Below are positions 27,826-36,436 of a DNA stretch of 38,732 nucleotides, one piece after another (position 1 is the stretch's first letter; the number at the start of each line of letters is the position of its first letter). The position numbers were made by a program, and so were the translations under genes. The stretch spans positions 1,342,389 through 1,381,120 of the forward strand of contig CAJNDS010002213.1 in NCBI GenBank assembly GCA_905221605.1, given 5' to 3'. The stretch is from Symbiodinium natans. Lineage: Eukaryota > Sar > Dinophyceae > Suessiales > Symbiodiniaceae. Below the pieces are notes generated by a model that made no database searches, was not told where the DNA came from, and saw only the letters and a list, made by a program, of their open reading frames with translations.

Positions 27826-28583
27826 GCGCCATCGCCTGAGGCTCGCGAACTGTACGCCGAGCACGCTGGCCTTCTCCGCGGAGCCGCCGCGCTTGCTCCG
27901 GTTCAGGGTCTTGAGGGGTCCTTAGCGCTTTTAGGGTTTAGGGTTTAGGGTTTAGGGTTTCGGGTTTTGGGTTTTGGGTTTAGGGAGTACTTCCAAAAAT
28001 TCGTCAAAAAGGTAGTGTTTGTGGGTTGAAGGTTTGCGCGAGGTAGGGTTCAGGGTGTAGGATCTGAAGTTCCATGGGCTGGCAGCGGGGGACCCTAAAC
28101 CTTTAGGGGACGCCATCCAGCAAGAAGGTCTTCACGGTTCCGAAGAGACAGTGAAACCTAGAACGAAACGAGTTTTGGCTCATCAAAGAGACGCCCAATG
28201 CCTCATCAAGCACGCAGTAAGTGGTCAGAGCCTGACTTTGGGGTTTAGGCCATTCAAAGAGAGTACGTGCCACCAGCACAAGATAGTCATCCGTAATTAA
28301 GAACTGGGTATGAAGTGTTCTTGATTTGTTTCATCAGAGATCATGTGTTGACATTTGCTTCGGATCAACTCGACAGGGCCATCAGGAAGGTGAAAACAAG
28401 AGCCAATACTACCAGAACAGGTTTCAAACAAAGCTTCTACTCACCGTTTTCGAGCAAGTCGAATCTTGGGGTCTCAGGTTGAGGGAGGGAACTTTGACTG
28501 AAATTCGCAGAAGCCTGTCGCACGGCGAGGCCTGCTTCGCGGCGTTCACGGTCGGTTTGTCGCTGGCGCACGGCCCAGCTTGA
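27826..28583 (+). CDS. Three-exon chain with an 81-codon terminal exon
   Basis: Exon 27826-27900: GCCGAG|G acceptor, APSPEARELYAEHAGLLRGA then AALAP, donor |GTTCAG. Exon 28107-28216: TTTAG|G acceptor, DAIQQEGLHGSEETVKPRTK then RVLAHQRDAQCLIKHA, canonical |GTAAGT donor. Exon 28338-28583: CATCAG| acceptor, RSCVDICFGSTRQGHQEGEN ... TVFEQVESWGLRLREGTLTE ... LSLAHGPA and TGA. The second join is phase 0 and well supported. The first is less certain (phase 0 against 1), so another exon may lie between them. No known domain. Confidence 0.6.
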
Positions 28584-29061
28584 ATCCTAAACCCTGAAAC
28601 CATCCCTCAACCCGAATTAAACCCTCAACCCAGCTGCTCTTTGGGGGTTTAGCATGCGACTCTGGGGCAGAAATTATGGAGCCCTGTAGCCTGAACTCCG
28701 ACCAGGCAGCGTTCGTGACTTGAAGCGGGCTTGGGGTTCAGTCAGGCTGAGGGACTGGGATGGTAACCTTTAACCTTGTTGGTCCCCTTTAGGGTTCCTG
28801 AATGTAAGGGCCCTCTTGTTTAGGGAACCCAACAAGGGACCCCAATTTTGAGAACTCACCATATATGAAAGGTTAACCTTTTTGGGTGCCCGACTTGTGC
28901 CATCCCTTGGAAGAGCCGGGTTTTCGAGATTAGGGTTCAGGGTTGTAGGGTTTAGGATTTTGGGTTTTTGGGTTTAGGATTTTAGGTTTTGGGGTTTAGG
29001 GGTTTAGGGGGTTTAGGGTCAAAGCTTGTGAAAGACCCACATTGGGTTTCGGCGTTTGCAG
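28584..29061. other. Non-coding stretch with a family C element
   Basis: Contains the inverted-repeat element at 28745-28905 and TTTAGGG/TTTTGGG variants at 28930-29020. No exon recognised. Confidence 0.5.
28745..28905. mobile_element. Family C inverted-repeat element, copy 2
   Basis: The left arm GGGATGGTAACCTTTAACC, TTGTTGGTCCCCTTTAGGG faces a right arm with CCCAACAAGGGACCCCAA, AAAGGTTAACC and CCATCCC. Arms are about 45-60 bp and imperfect. No ORF. Shares words with 22195-22330. Confidence 0.55.
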
Positions 29062-29127
29062 TCCTGGGTCTTTGGTGCGCGCGGCTTCTGGAGTGAGATT
29101 TACAAGAACGACTGCATATCCCATTGA
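29062..29127 (+). CDS. Terminal exon, 21 codons
   Basis: GTTTGCAG| acceptor, reading SWVFGARGFWSEIYKNDCIS then H and TGA. The upstream partner exon was not found between 28584 and 29061. Confidence 0.45.
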   Translation, partial: SWVFGARGFWSEIYKNDCISH

Positions 29128-29297
29128 GCACCACCTGTCAAGAGACGGAACGCAGACATGCTGATGAGGCTTTGCCTGTCTGCCTGAGTATGCCAGCTGC
29201 GTCGAGTGGTACTGGTAGAGTTCGCACAGATAGACGCTTCTTTACTCATCACTCATTACTCATAGTCAGGAGCCCCGACTTATGAGCGGTTGACCAG

Positions 29298-29589
29298 CCC
29301 TTCATCACACCAGCGTGGTCGCGCCAAGCCAAGAAGCACCAGATTTTCTTCGACCAGCCTTCGCCACCCCCACCCCAGGTCCTCTCTACTGTCCAGGTGC
29401 CCCTGATGTCCTGGAACCAAGCTCACTATCCTACTGGTAGTGGCTGAACTCACTGAAAACTCACGCTCGATTTTGCCCGAGCTCGACACCTGGAGCAAGG
29501 TCCTTAACCAGGCCCGGGCCATGTGCCCGTACACTTGCCGTAGGGCCCGTAGAGACCGCAGGGGCCGTACAGGCCGTGGGAGCCCGTGA
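29298..29589 (+). CDS. Two exons with a 43-bp intron; very basic C-terminus
   Basis: Exon 29298-29378 follows GACCAG| and reads PFITPAWSRQAKKHQIFFDQ then PSPPPPQ up to |GTCCTC. Exon 29422-29589 follows ACCAAG| and reads LTILLVVAELTENSRSILPE, LDTWSKVLNQARAMCPYTCR, ending in an arginine-rich tail (RARRDRRGRTGRG) and TGA. Both are phase 0. The tail is encoded by a small repeat (CCGTAGRG/GGCCGT). The reverse strand is open over 29280-29534 but lacks splice support. Function unknown. Confidence 0.5.
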
Positions 29590-29649
29590 CACGTGCTCTA
29601 ATTTATAATCTGGCACTCGAGCCTGAAACCCCAAGCCCTAACCTGGGAG

Positions 29650-29730
29650 TATATGCACCAAGGCCTGTCAACCAGTACGCGCCAGCCTTCCGAGCGGCTT
29701 GGAGATAGGCCGGGCTTTAGCACCCATTGA
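29650..29730 (+). CDS. Terminal exon candidate
   Basis: After TGGGAG| the frame reads YMHQGLSTSTRQPSERLGDR then PGFSTH and TGA. It may be an alternative end of the preceding gene or belong to another. Weak support. Confidence 0.3.
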   Translation, partial: YMHQGLSTSTRQPSERLGDRPGFSTH

Positions 29731-30272
29731 GTTCTACAAAACCTATTCCAGTGATGGATAGACGTTCAGATCCTGTTGCATTTTTTATAAAAAGCCTATG
29801 CCCAGAAGCTCCCATATCCTAGGATTGCTAAGGAAGCCCACCAACAAACCTAACAATGAAATACAATTGTACTCCATTCTTTACAAGGAAACCGATGTGA
29901 TATAAAAAGCAGCCCCTCGAATGAAACTATGCTTGTTTCGAACATGATTTCTGATGGTTCCAAAAGCTAAGTCAAGCAACCCAAGTAACCCTAGCAACCC
30001 TACTTGGAAACCCTGGTAACCCTGGAAACCCTAGTACATCTAGGAACCCTAGTAACCCTAGTTACCCTATTTTAGGCCCTAAACCCTATCCCTAAGCCGG
30101 CCAGGATTTCGGGGAACGGGATTTCCGGGAACACGGCTCGTAACCTCAGATCTTGCCTCTGAAACAAGGCCGTTTGATGATTCGGGCTTCATGTGCATTT
30201 TTCGGAGATTGGATAAGCCCCCTAGGATAGGGCTCACGGGGTCATAATTAGGCTTCAGCGGGCTGCTTGCAG
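29731..30272. other. AT-rich patch and degenerate AACCCTAGT repeats
   Basis: 29770-29900 is the most AT-rich part of the window (TTTTTTATAAAAAG, ATACAATTG). 29975-30065 repeats AACCCTAGTAACC-type words with variable spacing. No exon recognised. Confidence 0.5.
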
Positions 30273-31592
30273 CCTTGGGGTACAGTATCCCTGTGTGGCA
30301 TGGCAGGAGCAGTCATGATTTTCATCATGGAGGCCGTTCAGGGTTCAGGGCTGTATACAAGGTTTGGGGTCGTCCTAAGCTTAACCCTAGGCCCTAAGCA
30401 TACACTTTTGGGGTGCCGAGGTTTTGGCAAGGTGCTTTGGGCTTAGGACTAGGACCCAGAGTAGGCGTTCATTCCCGTTTTTGGTTTTTGGGATTAGGTT
30501 CCCTGATAAACCCCTTTAAGCCAAAAGGGCACCCTGTCGATTCAAAGCTTACTCTGGGATCTAGAGGAGTTTAGGGTCGGGCTGGGTTTAGGGTTTAGGG
30601 TTTAGGGTTTAGGGTTTAGGGTTTAGGGTTTAGGGTTTAGGGTTTAGGGTTTAGGGTTTAGGGTTTAGGGTTTAGGGGCTGGAAAGCTCGTCCGGCTTCG
30701 GTTCAGGAGCTTGGGCCGCAAGAGGGCACCAGGATTGCTGGGTTCCCAAACCCAAGGCCCCGAAGCCTGAGCCCTAAGCGAGCATCCTAAACCCTAAACC
30801 CTAAAACCCTAAAACCCAAACCCCTAAAACCCTAAGACCCTAAACCCCTAAACCCCTAAATCCCTAAACCCTAAACCCTAAACCCCTAAACCCCTTGACG
30901 TAGCAGCAGTAGAAACCTTGCCCGTGCAGGAAGTGCTCCTCACAGAAGCCGGAGGCCAGAGGTACTTCTTCTGGCGCAGGCGCCGGCATCTCCTGGGCCT
31001 TGCAAAAGGGTTCAGGGTTTAGGGTTGGGGGGGGGGGGGAACGTGGCGCCCGAAAAAGCTTTGTGGCCCCAATATTCGGGGCAATATTCCGGGCAATTAG
31101 AAAAAGGGTTTTGGGGGGTTATTGTAGTATATATATATATACATATATATATATATAGGGACCAGACCATAAGGGAATACGATTCGTAAAGTTCTTCCAC
31201 GCCTATAGTAACCGGTTGAGGGCTTCGGGGTTCTTTGGGGTTGTTAGGGGTTGCCGGGGTTTACCCTAAACCCTTAAACCCTGAAGCCTGAAGCCTGAAC
31301 TCAGGGTGCTGCTTGCCGGGTGTCGGAGGTTCAGGGATTGGGAAATTGGGAACCTGGATGTGGAGTCCTGGCACGGGCTGCTACCGCAGTTGGCCAAAAA
31401 AAGCCGACATCCTAAAACCTCTACCCCGAACCCCAAACCCCTGAACCCTAAACCCCAGACCCAGGGGCTCACGGCTTCAGGGGTGCAGAGCCTGTCCAGC
31501 TGCACCTGGTTGTTCAGGTTGATGCTGGCCCTCGTCGCCGTACTTCTGCCCGGGCCCTGGGAGCATTTCGGAGACGAAGTCCTCAGCCCCCT
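30273..31592 (+). CDS. Five-exon chain with a hydrophobic first exon
   Basis: Exon 30273-30335: CTTGCAG| acceptor, PWGTVSLCGMAGAVMIFIME then A, donor |GTTCAG; hydrophobic enough for a membrane segment. Exon 30687-30741: LVRLRFRSLGRKRAPGLL, donor G|GTTCCC. Exon 30907-30961: GTAGCAG| acceptor, VETLPVQEVLLTEAGGQ, donor AG|GTACTT. Exon 31305-31402: CTCAG|G acceptor, VLLAGCRRFRDWEIGNLDVE then SWHGLLPQLAKK, donor A|GCCGAC. Exon from 31499: GTGCAG| acceptor, PVQLHLVVQVDAGPRRRTSA (or SLSSCTWLFRLMLALVAVLL in another frame). Phases 0, 1, 2, 1 match in order. Introns carry a TTTAGGG array (30583), CCCTAAA units (30785) and a family B element. The reverse frame across 30900-31005 is a plausible-looking shadow. 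Confidence 0.5.
30583..30677. repeat. TTTAGGG array of about thirteen units in an intron
   Basis: Perfect units ending ten bases before the exon at 30687. Confidence 0.95.
31072..31196 (-). mobile_element. Family B element, reverse orientation, with an (AT)n core
   Basis: Read on the reverse strand: TTTACGAATCGTATTCCCTT, ATGGTCTGGTCCCTATA, an AT dinucleotide run (31129-31156), ACAATAACCCCCCAAAACCC, TTTTTCTAATTGCCCGG. Same block order as 14024 and 32641. Within an intron. Confidence 0.7.
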
Positions 31593-31696
31593 AAAACCCT
31601 AAAACACCCTAAAACCCCCTAAACCCTAAAACCCTAAAACCCTAAACCCTGAAACCTGAATCCCTAAACCCTAAACCCCAAACCCCAAATTTGAAG

Positions 31697-31753
31697 CTCC
31701 TCGTCGCCGAGGAGTTGGCGCCTGCGCGGGGCCGGCCTCGTCAGGGCCCAAGC
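31697..31753 (+). CDS. 57-bp exon, unidentified
   Basis: TTTGAAG| to |GTACTT encloses LLVAEELAPARGRPRQGPS in phase 0-0. High GC, next to CCCTAAA-like introns. Confidence 0.4.
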
Positions 31754-32038
31754 GTACTTGAGGGATTGGCTTTGGGATTTGGGGTTTTGGGTTTAGGGTT
31801 CTGATCAGGGTTTCGAATTCAGGGTTTAGGGTTCAGAGTTTAGGGTCTTCATTTATGGTTCAGGGCTTAGGGTTCAGAGTTTAAGGCCTTTATGGTTCAG
31901 GGTTTAGGGTTCAGATGCAGCGTCTTGTTGTGAGGAAGTAGGGAGTTCGGATGTGGCGTCTGGGGCTTTCGATGCCAAGCTTCGGCATGGGGATCGGTGG
32001 TTGCAACACGAGCTCCGAGCTCTTAGAACTCTCAGCAG

Positions 32039-32194
32039 CTTTTGACCCCAAAGACTATTCACATCCCAAAGCTCAGTCTGAAACCCAAGAGTCATGCGCC
32101 TAAACACAATGACCAGACGTATGGGAACATGATAGTGGTCGCGATTCTTGTTGCTGTGATTATACTCTTCATTATGATATGTTCCATGACATGA
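32039..32194 (+). CDS. Terminal exon encoding a tail-anchor-like membrane segment
   Basis: From CAGCAG| the frame runs 51 codons: LLTPKTIHIPKLSLKPKSHA, then PKHNDQTYGNMIVVA, ILVAVIILFIMICSMT and TGA. A polar, lysine-rich linker followed by a ~20-residue hydrophobic run that ends two residues before the stop is the layout of tail-anchored proteins such as SNAREs. No heptad region is secured upstream: 31915-32038 is open (FDAKLRHGDRWLQHELRALR) in a frame that would need an unseen splice. The hydrophobic segment is seen; its role as an anchor is inference. Confidence 0.45.
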   Translation, partial: LLTPKTIHIPKLSLKPKSHAPKHNDQTYGNMIVVAILVAVIILFIMICSMT

Positions 32195-32310
32195 TGACCC
32201 TAAACCCTAAACCCTAAACCCTACATTATCACAGCACAGTACCATCGCAAGCTATTGAGCTGCTCTCTTCTGCATTGATAGCCTTCGCGCCCTAAAGCCT
32301 TTTGGCACAG

Positions 32311-32367
32311 CTCAATCTGGCCCATGCCTTGCGAGTAGTGGGGCTTGCGAGAGCTGGTGCTGGCTGA
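32311..32367 (+). CDS. Short terminal exon candidate
   Basis: TGGCACAG| acceptor, LNLAHALRVVGLARAGAG and TGA. Short, so limited support. Confidence 0.3.
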   Translation, partial: LNLAHALRVVGLARAGAG

Positions 32368-32425
32368 GGGCTTGGGGATGTAGAGTTTACAGCTTTGGCC
32401 GCCTCCATCCACAAGTCCCAAGCCC

Positions 32426-32430
32426 CCCCG

Positions 32431-32493
<63 letters not shown>
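32426..32493. repeat. Poly-C run, ~65 bp
   Basis: Almost uninterrupted C, broken once by G near 32431 and ended by TCCACCCC. Poly-proline and poly-glycine frames across it are not genes. Confidence 0.9.
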
Positions 32494-32496
<3 letters not shown>

Positions 32497-32529
32497 ACCC
32501 CCTCCGGTGGTACAATGCCGTCAATTCAG

Positions 32530-32614
32530 GGATCCCTGCAGACCTCCGTGTCCTGCTGCGATTCCTCCAGGGCTCCTCAGAAGAACCTTGCGTACAGCTC
32601 CATGCAAACCCCAC
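32530..32614 (+). CDS. 85-bp exon, unidentified
   Basis: AATTCAG|G acceptor and AC|GTAAAT donor enclose IPADLRVLLRFLQGSSEEPC then VQLHANP, phase 1 to 2. A second frame (TSVSCCDSSRAPQKNLAYSS, acceptor CTGCAG|) reaches TGA at 32622 and cannot be excluded. Confidence 0.45.
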
Positions 32615-32640
32615 GTAAATGAACCGCTCCTCAGCCAATA

Positions 32641-32750
32641 GTAGGGGTCGGAATACTTACGCATGGTATTCCCTTATGGTCATTGTATAATCATACGACA
32701 AAAATAATCATAACCCTCAAAACCCTATTCTAATCTTCCAGGCCCCTATA
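32641..32750 (+). mobile_element. Family B element, copy 2
   Basis: GTCGGAATACTTACGCATGG, TATTCCCTTATGGTCATTG, TATAATCATACGACAAAAAT, AACCCTCAAAACCCTATTCT, AATCTTCCAGGCCC. Best preserved + copy. It begins about 25 bp after the donor of the preceding exon. Confidence 0.7.
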
Positions 32751-32794
32751 CTACTCAACACCCCCAAGTGCCAAGCTTTCCTGCAAGCGACAAG

Positions 32795-32839
32795 GACATG
32801 GCTTACACGGACACGGAGCCCTCAGCTCAGATCGCTGAG
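32795..32839 (+). CDS. Small exon candidate
   Basis: ACAAG|G acceptor, DMAYTDTEPSAQIAE before telomere-like sequence. Another frame is also open, and the phase does not match the exon at 32530. Confidence 0.3.
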
Positions 32840-33349
32840 GGGCTTAGGGTCCTAGAGCCTAAACCCCAAACCCCAAACCCCAAACCCTAAACCCCAAACC
32901 CTAAACCCTAAACCCTAAACCCGGAGGGCTTCGGATTTCGGGAAGTGTCGGTCGGATGCTGCCCAAGAAGGGAATGCGGCATTTCCCCAAAGAGGGTTTG
33001 GGGTTTAGGGGTAGCCATAATATACCCAAAACATGCTATCATCCATTTTAGAAACCCCCACCCAAGAAATATAATAATCATAAACAAAAAGACATTTTCG
33101 AAATGCGGAAGCACCCGAATGTGCTGGGCTCCGAGTTGTTGCACAGGACCTTTTGCTCCAAAACTATATCGTGTTTTGGATGGTTAAACGGTTCATGAAT
33201 AAGTGAATTGGGAGTTCATATCTACGGCTAGTGTGAGTGTTTCTCTAAATAGGAGTCCCCGAATATGCCCTAAACACGATAAGCAACATTGTAGGAACCC
33301 TCCAAAAGGGTAGTGGGGAGCGCAAGCAAGAACCATAAGACCCTGGCAG

Positions 33350-33625
33350 AAGACCCTTGCGGCGAAGCTTGCAACAAAAGGCGCAGCTGCTGTGCACGAG
33401 CCAGATGCCCAGCTGGACGAGTCTGCCGAAAGTCGAAGAGACGGGACAAAAATCCTGGAGCCCACCCAGCAGAGGGATTTGACAAAGGTCGACACTCTGC
33501 AGGATTGCAAGAAGGCTTTGATCGTGGCGGTCCCAACAGTCAAAGGACCTGACCTGACCACAGATGTGTGGTGTGAGCTTCAGGCAGAATGGCGCGATTT
33601 TATGAAGGGCAGTGCTCCGCACTGA
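33350..33625 (+). CDS. Terminal exon, 91 codons
   Basis: CTGGCAG| acceptor, then KTLAAKLATKGAAAVHEPDA, QLDESAESRRDGTKILEPTQ, QRDLTKVDTLQDCKKALIVA, VPTVKGPDLTTDVWCELQAE, WRDFMKGSAPH and TGA. Among the longest single open exons, with balanced composition. The three long reverse ORFs over 33193-33622 are its shadows. No domain recognised. Confidence 0.6.
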   Translation, partial: KTLAAKLATKGAAAVHEPDAQLDESAESRRDGTKILEPTQQRDLTKVDTLQDCKKALIVAVPTVKGPDLTTDVWCELQAEWRDFMKGSAPH

Positions 33626-34125
33626 GTGGCATGGATAACCTCATGAAAAACACAGCTGCTGAAGCAAGCTCGTGCCCCTAATTTTGCAAACCCCCATATG
33701 TGGGGCGGAGGAGCCTCCCGAAACCCGTAAACCCTAAACCCGAACATCCTGACATATGGGTTGGAGGAACCAGCTTTCAAGGTCCACAACACTAAGCCCT
33801 AAACCCGTACCACCAGCCCCCAGCCGCAGCTGCTTCGATGCCAAGCACGAACTAGGGATTCGGGTTGATGGTTTAGGCTTTAGGGTGTAGATCCCGAATC
33901 ATGTATCACACTTCATCTATCTCCAGCCGGAAATAAGACCAAGTCCCAAATCACAGGTCGTCCAGGCTCATATGACCTGCCCCCTCTACAGTTTGGGTTT
34001 AGGGTTTAGGGTTTAGGGTTTAGGGTTTAGGGTTTAGGGTTTAGGGTTTAGGGTTTAGGGTTCAGGGTTCAGGGTTCAGGGTTTAGGGTTTACAAAGGAA
34101 TTGCTAGGCCCTTTTGGAGTCCCAG
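33626..34125. other. Non-coding, ending in a long TTTAGGG array
   Basis: 33995-34091 has about fourteen TTTAGGG/TTCAGGG units. Upstream is degenerate CCCTAAA sequence. No exon accepted. Confidence 0.6.
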
Positions 34126-34169
34126 TCTGAAGCTCCCACGGAGGCATGCTCTGGGCGGCGTTTTGCTCG
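34126..34169 (+). CDS. 44-bp exon candidate
   Basis: GTCCCAG| to CG|GTGTCA encloses SEAPTEACSGRRFA, phase 0 to 2. A second candidate (NPSNQKAEDGVDIASGCK, 34362-34418) follows after a TTTAGGG array but does not match in phase in that frame. Confidence 0.35.
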
Positions 34170-34194
34170 GTGTCAGCACGCGCGGCCCCGATGG

Positions 34195-34740
34195 GTTCAG
34201 GGTTCAGGGTTCAGGGTTTAGGGTTTAGGGTTTAGGGTTTAGGGTTTAGGGTTTAGGGTTTAGGGTTTAGGGGAAAAGGTGCCCTAAGCCCCAAATCCAG
34301 TTCAGTGTTCGGAGGTGCGTGCTTGGGGGTTTGTGGATGATTGGACACCTACCCCTAACAGCAAATCCCTCGAATCAAAAGGCGGAGGATGGGGTGGACA
34401 TTGCATCAGGCTGCAAGGGGTTTGGGGTTTTGGGTTCAGGGTTTTAACCTTTGGGGTTTAGGGTTTTGGGTTAGGGTTTTAAGGTTTAGGGTTTAGGGTT
34501 TAGGGTTTAGGGTTCAGGGTTTAGGGTTTAGGGTTTAGGTTCCGAAACCCTCAACGGGTCACTAACCATAAACAGTGCTTCCCTGTGCCGAGGCCTTTCC
34601 TGTGCCGCCTGGTAGCAGGGCAGGATGAGGAGGCAGCCGTTCTCGTGCTACTAAGCTCCCTTTGGGGGGGGGGGGGTTGGGGTTTAGGGTTTAGGGTTTA
34701 GGGTTTAGGGTTTTGGGTTTAGGGTTCAGGGTTCAGGGAC
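34195..34740. repeat. Three TTTAGGG arrays in succession
   Basis: 34195-34272, 34420-34540 and 34676-34738, all in the G-rich orientation with TTCAGGG variants at their edges. They alternate with short exon-like segments, including 34593-34661 (PFLCRLVAGQDEEAAVLVLL after GCCGAG|G) and a G13 run at 34664-34677. Confidence 0.9.
34593..34661 (+). CDS. Exon candidate between arrays
   Basis: GCCGAG|G acceptor, PFLCRLVAGQDEEAAVLVLL. The donor would be AA|GCTCCC (GC type). Limited support. Confidence 0.35.
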
Positions 34741-34752
34741 CCGAAACAAAAG

Positions 34753-34960
34753 GACAGGAAGCCCGCAAGGCCCGAAAGGGAAGTAGCACTGAATCGGAAG
34801 TCCCAGCCTCACCCCACAGAGGAGACCAGGTGCTTGGAGGTCTTCGGGCGTAGGGCTTAGGGTTTTGTGTTTAGGGCTGAGTAGGCGTTGGGGGCCATCA
34901 GGTCTTGGAAGGAGATCTTTGGGAGGGAAATCACAAAACGAGTCGAACACGCATTCGGAA
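34753..34960 (+). CDS. Two phase-matched exons, basic protein
   Basis: Exon 34753-34829 follows AAAAG|G and reads DRKPARPEREVALNRKSQPH then PTEET up to AG|GTGCTT. Exon from 34902 follows ATCAG|G and reads SWKEIFGREITKRVEHAFGT; its end is uncertain (|GTCGAA at 34943 or a later GC donor). AG + G restores arginine. The intron is TTTAGGG-like. Unknown basic protein. Confidence 0.5.
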
Positions 34961-35271
34961 CCCTAACAACAAACCCCTCAAGCTCTAAAGCCCTAGAACT
35001 GAAACAAAATAGAAACCCCCAAATCTCTGAACCCTAACCCCAGCTAGGCGCCAAAGCCCGAGGGCCCTGAAGCTCCAAATCTCTAACTCGAGACCTTATA
35101 GCCCCAAAACACCTTGTAGCCCCAAATCTGAGGCTGAGAGCTTAGGGTGCCCAAAGCCTCCAACAACAACCTACTTAATCTTCCTCCCTCTCCCCCCCCC
35201 CTCCCCGCCGCCGCCCCCTGCACAAAGCAATCCCAATATTGCAACCTTCGTCTACCCCGCATCCACTCCAG

Positions 35272-35405
35272 CAACCTGCGCAGATGCTCCTGAACCGCTG
35301 CCTCAACGGCTTGGCATTGACGGCACTGTTTGGCGGGGCTCCCAGCACACCAAGGCGCTTTTTTTTCAGTACATGATACGGGCTCATTGATTCGAATGGG
35401 GGAAG
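35272..35405 (+). CDS. Two exon candidates around a T-tract
   Basis: 35272-35354 follows CTCCAG| and reads QPAQMLLNRCLNGLALTALF then GGAPSTP up to AAG|GCGCTT. 35370-35405 follows TTTTTTTTCAG| and reads HDTGSLIRMGE up to G|GTTGAA. The gap is only 15 bp, too short for an ordinary intron, so one of the two boundaries must be wrong. Confidence 0.35.
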
Positions 35406-35848
35406 GTTGAAGAAAAACGAGGAACAATAAAACAACAAAGCTGATGTCCAAACCAAAAGCCTGCATACGCTACAAGCTGGAACCCAGAGGAGCTACTCTT
35501 TGTGGGCGCTCCAGGAGTTAGGTTTGGGGTTTTAAGGGTGCAAAGTTTAAAAGGTGTGTGTGTGTGTGTGTGTTTAAGTTTAGGAGGCCCACCAGAATAG
35601 CCTCTAGCAAATTTATGTGAATGGTATTCTCATAAGGTCTCTTTTGTTCTTGGGGTCTGTCATCTTCTAGTATTCTGAAGGTTTCGTGGCTTTTCCCAAA
35701 CAACCCCACCCCCACCCTGGCGCCTGACAGAAGCCCCTGAGCCCTGGAGGGTCTGAGGGTTTAGGGGTTTCGGGATTTCACCCCGAAACCCTAAATATTT
35801 AAGAGCCTCCGGCTCAAGCCGCCGACCCCGCTGGAGCATAGTTGAAAG
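35406..35848. other. Non-coding with a (GT)n tract
   Basis: A (TG)9-10 run at 35553-35572. 35600-35680 has TGAATGGTATTCTCATAAGG resembling part of family B. No exon accepted. Confidence 0.5.
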
Positions 35849-35907
35849 GAAACGCGCTCGTCAGCTCAAAGGATGCCAAAAAAGTTGATGTGCTTGAGCC
35901 TCTGTGA
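35849..35907 (+). CDS. Terminal exon candidate
   Basis: GAAAG|G acceptor, NALVSSKDAKKVDVLEPL and TGA. All three frames are open here; this one has the best codon pattern. Confidence 0.3.
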
Positions 35908-35967
35908 AACGTTGGGACCCAAACAGGAGCTGAAGCCAGCTTGAAGGCCAGGGCAGCCCATCAATTG

Positions 35968-36066
35968 GTGGGGGGGGTAAGGGGGGGGGGGGGGGGGTAA
36001 GGGGGGGGGGGGGGGGGGGGGGTAGGGGGGGGGGGTAGGGGGGGGGGGGGGGTAGGGGGTAGGGGG
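35968..36066. repeat. Interrupted poly-G tract, ~100 bp
   Basis: Runs of 8-20 G separated by TAA or TA (GGGGTAGGGGG...). It can be seen as a telomere-like repeat that has slipped into G-runs. It lies upstream of the exon at 36084. Confidence 0.9.
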
Positions 36067-36083
36067 CGGGTTTTTTCCCAAAG

Positions 36084-36436
36084 GGCCCCTATGCGAAACC
36101 GCCTATGGTCCGTGAGTTTATGCGGTGTGGGTGGCCTGGCCCTGCATGGAAAAGCGGCCCGGGTACCCCCCCCTACCCCCCCCCGTTTAAGGAGGGAAAG
36201 AGGGAGGTTTTCACCTCCTTTTCCCATCCAACACGCCGCCAGGGTCGGCGGACCCCGAACCCAAAGCCCCAAACCCTAACACCCGAAACCCTAAACCCCG
36301 CAACCCTAAACCCTAAACCCCGAAACCCCCTAAACCACAACGAGGCTCCGTGACGCTGTGCTACATGCTGGCGCCCACGGCAGACACCTCCGGGCTGCAG
36401 CAGCTGGCAGTAGCCCCAGGGAGCTCGGACGCTTGA
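36084..36436 (+). CDS. Two phase-matched exons, 3' end of an unidentified gene
   Basis: Exon 36084-36111 follows TTTTTTCCCAAAG|G and reads GPYAKPPMV up to C|GTGAGT. Exon 36345-36436 follows AACGAG|G and reads SVTLCYMLAPTADTSGLQQL then AVAPGSSDA and TGA. C + GC restores arginine. The intron has C-rich and CCCTAAA sequence. Confidence 0.5.

Noticed and set aside
29280-29534. Reverse-strand 84-codon frame
   Set aside because: No splice support; the + strand gives two phase-matched exons over the same DNA.
30900-31005. Reverse-strand exon reading EEVPLASGFCEEHFLHGQGF
   Set aside because: Plausible by itself, but the + exon at 30907-30961 has both splice sites and joins its neighbours in phase.
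32292-32638. Poly-glycine and poly-proline frames
   Set aside because: Translation of the poly-C run.
33193-33622. Three reverse-strand frames of 88-125 codons
   Set aside because: They overlap the + exon at 33350-33625, which has better codon pattern, an acceptor and a stop, and lies in the same direction as its neighbours.
35083-35466. Reverse-strand frames of 93 and 127 codons
   Set aside because: They run through arginine/glycine low-complexity sequence from a C-rich tract; the + exon MLLNRCLNGLALTALF is better supported.
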